Positions 62,806-64,000 of a stretch of DNA of 64,000 nucleotides are shown in pieces. The stretch covers positions 1-64,000 of the forward strand of contig NZ_PCPZ01000007.1 in the NCBI RefSeq assembly GCF_002979865.1, written 5' to 3'. Below the pieces are notes generated by a model. It searched no databases. It saw only the letters and a program-made list of their open reading frames with translations, and had not been told where the DNA came from. Source of the DNA: Arthrobacter sp. MYb214 (lineage in GTDB: Bacteria > Actinomycetota > Actinomycetes > Actinomycetales > Micrococcaceae). The position numbers and the translations under genes are program-made. The first letter of the stretch is position 1. Each line of letters starts with the position of its first letter.

Positions 62806-63054
62806 GAGGTCTCCTGAATGTAATGGAATGTTGTCGTTCCCATCTAAACCAGCATTGAGGGCGGCGCTGGAAGATAAGAATCTTGGTGTGGAGAAAGTAC
62901 CAAGAACTATCCACAACTTCGGGAACCTCTTGAAAGCGGTCTCTGCTGCAGATAGCATCCCTTGTCATACGAATAGGTATGCTGCACCGACGACGCGCTC
63001 GCCGATAGTCCCCGAGATCGGGATCCTCCAGTAGGGAAGCCAAAGGAGTCAGTC
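62806..63054. promoter_or_regulatory. divergent promoter region, FtsK-like gene and tadA
   Basis: 249 bases without a gene, less GC-rich than its surroundings, between two genes that read away from each other. AATGTTGTCGTTCCC and ATACGAATAGGTATGCT (62979-62995) stand out; the latter includes TAGGTATG, a possible tadA -10. No convincing palindrome was found. Confidence 0.4.
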
Positions 63055-64000
63055 GTGGATGCGCTGTCCATTGTCGAAGACGAAGTACGCGAGCTGGTTC
63101 GCCGGCGTGGATTGGACCCGGCAAAGCAGCCAGCGATGATCCGATCACTTATTGAAGAGGTCATTCGCGACTACGACGAACGCGCATTGCTTGGCGCCGT
63201 GCCTTCACTTGGATCGCTAGAGGCCGCCCAACGTTCAGTATTCGATAATGTGGCCGGGTTCGGAGCGCTGCAACCCTTATTGGATGATCCTTCTGTTGAA
63301 GAGATCTGGGTAAATTCTCCACATCAAGTATTTTGCGCCAGAGGTGGCCAAAGCGAACTGACCCACATACGCATGGAATCGGCAGAAATCGCGGCTCTAG
63401 TAGAACGCATGCTCAAAACGTCGGGCAGGCGTCTGGACCTTTCCCAGCCATTCGTCGACTGCCAATTGCCTGATGGGTCTCGTCTTCACGTCGTGATTCC
63501 AGACATCACCCATGAGCATTGGGCCATCAACATTCGTAAGTTCATTGCTCGCGCGGGAAAACTTGAAGATCTAGTTGAGCTGGGAGCCTTGAGCGAACAA
63601 GCAGCGAGGTTCCTTTCTACGGCGATCAGTGCCGGTCTGAATGTCATCGTTACTGGCCCTACACAAGCCGGCAAAACGACAATGCTCAACTGTCTGGCAT
63701 CAGCGATCGGCCCCAGGGAACGCATTATCACCATCGAGGAAATCTTTGAGCTGAATCTTTCACTAAGAGATGTCGTTGCCATGCAAACTCGCCTCGCCAA
63801 TCTTGAAGGCACCGGTGAAATCACGATGCGCCGGCTGGTCAAGGAGGCCTTGCGCATGCGCCCGGAACGGATCATTATCGGCGAGGTCCGCGAAGCAGAG
63901 TCCTTGGATATGCTCATTGCCCTGAACTCGGGAATCGCGGGGCTATGTACCTTGCATGCGAATTCTGCCCGCGACGCTATCACAAAAATTTGCACTTTGC
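63055..64000 (+). CDS. tadA: TadA/CpaF-type secretion ATPase (5' part)
   Basis: The first 315 residues of a VirB11-like hexameric ATPase; the gene continues beyond the right edge. GTG start behind AAAGGAG. The N-terminal domain has IEEVIRDYDERALLG and FGALQPLLDDPSVEEIWVN, both CpaF signatures. Walker A is GPTQAGKTT (residues 201-209), with the Asp box near IEEIFELNL, Walker B ERIIIGEVRE and the His box LCTLHANSARDA. Such ATPases drive Flp/Tad pilus assembly. tadB and tadC genes would be expected just outside the window. It is divergent from the EssC-like gene. Confidence 0.93.
   Translation, partial: MDALSIVEDEVRELVRRRGLDPAKQPAMIRSLIEEVIRDYDERALLGAVPSLGSLEAAQRSVFDNVAGFGALQPLLDDPSVEEIWVNSPHQVFCARGGQSELTHIRMESAEIAALVERMLKTSGRRLDLSQPFVDCQLPDGSRLHVVIPDITHEHWAINIRKFIARAGKLEDLVELGALSEQAARFLSTAISAGLNVIVTGPTQAGKTTMLNCLASAIGPRERIITIEEIFELNLSLRDVVAMQTRLANLEGTGEITMRRLVKEALRMRPERIIIGEVREAESLDMLIALNSGIAGLCTLHANSARDAITKICTL

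Overview
The window is one contiguous chromosomal segment of a high-GC Gram-positive bacterium. It is most likely a Micrococcaceae actinobacterium of the Arthrobacter/Glutamicibacter type. The reasons are the GC-rich codon use with many GTG/TTG starts, WhiB, GarA/OdhI, class II DAHP synthase, a PASTA kinase, and gene order that follows the mycobacterial/corynebacterial chromosome in three separate blocks. I see no insertion sequence, prophage or CRISPR array.

1-11.1 kb: the window opens on the last bases of a 5S rRNA gene and its terminator. A TPR protein with an RGG-repeat N-terminus and an acidic tail follows, then HAD phosphatase - small protein - tlyA - nadK - recN - pyrG - NUDIX - xerD - NUDIX. 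This matches the order around M. tuberculosis Rv1692-Rv1701, except that nothing lies between recN and pyrG. recN has its own promoter with an SOS-box-like site.

11.1-24.6 kb: an accessory block inserted in that backbone. It holds an Xre regulator/DUF2975 pair with a palindromic operator, a complete methylcitrate-cycle locus (gntR-prpD-prpB-prpC divergent from prpE, with two TGTATACA boxes), a CitA/CitB-type two-component system divergent from dctA, and a few small enzymes. The theme is growth on propionate and C4-dicarboxylates.

24.7-32 kb: the backbone resumes with parA - scpA - scpB - rluB - tyrA - cmk - der (chromosome segregation, rRNA modification, tyrosine and nucleotide synthesis, ribosome assembly). 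It ends with tRNA-Pro(GGG) and a strong terminator.

32-42 kb: a second accessory block. It contains a PhzF-like protein, an ABC-F resistance-type ATPase behind an attenuator-like leader, and a redox cluster built around a MarR regulator. The operator motif CTGT-N4-ACAG occurs in front of both arms of that cluster. A frameshifted FAD oxidase, a phenol-hydroxylase-type monooxygenase and a DUF488 protein complete the block.

42.2-49.6 kb: garA - MerR (FtsR-like) - DUF151 - MerR, in the order of Rv1827-Rv1830, then a ParA-like ATPase and pyruvate carboxylase. This places control of 2-oxoglutarate dehydrogenase next to the anaplerotic enzyme.

49.7-58.4 kb: acyl-CoA synthetase, membrane protein, esterase, acyltransferase, class II DAHP synthase, PASTA kinase (PknL-like) and WhiB. 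This resembles the fadD15-aroG-pknL neighbourhood.

58.7-64 kb: a small membrane protein, a very large FHA-FtsK/SpoIIIE ATPase of EssC/EccC type, and, divergently, the start of a TadA/CpaF secretion ATPase that runs off the right edge. This junction of type VII-like and Tad-like motors is the most interesting gene content in the window. The most interesting regulatory signals are the paired operators (prp and MarR loci) and the ABC-F leader.
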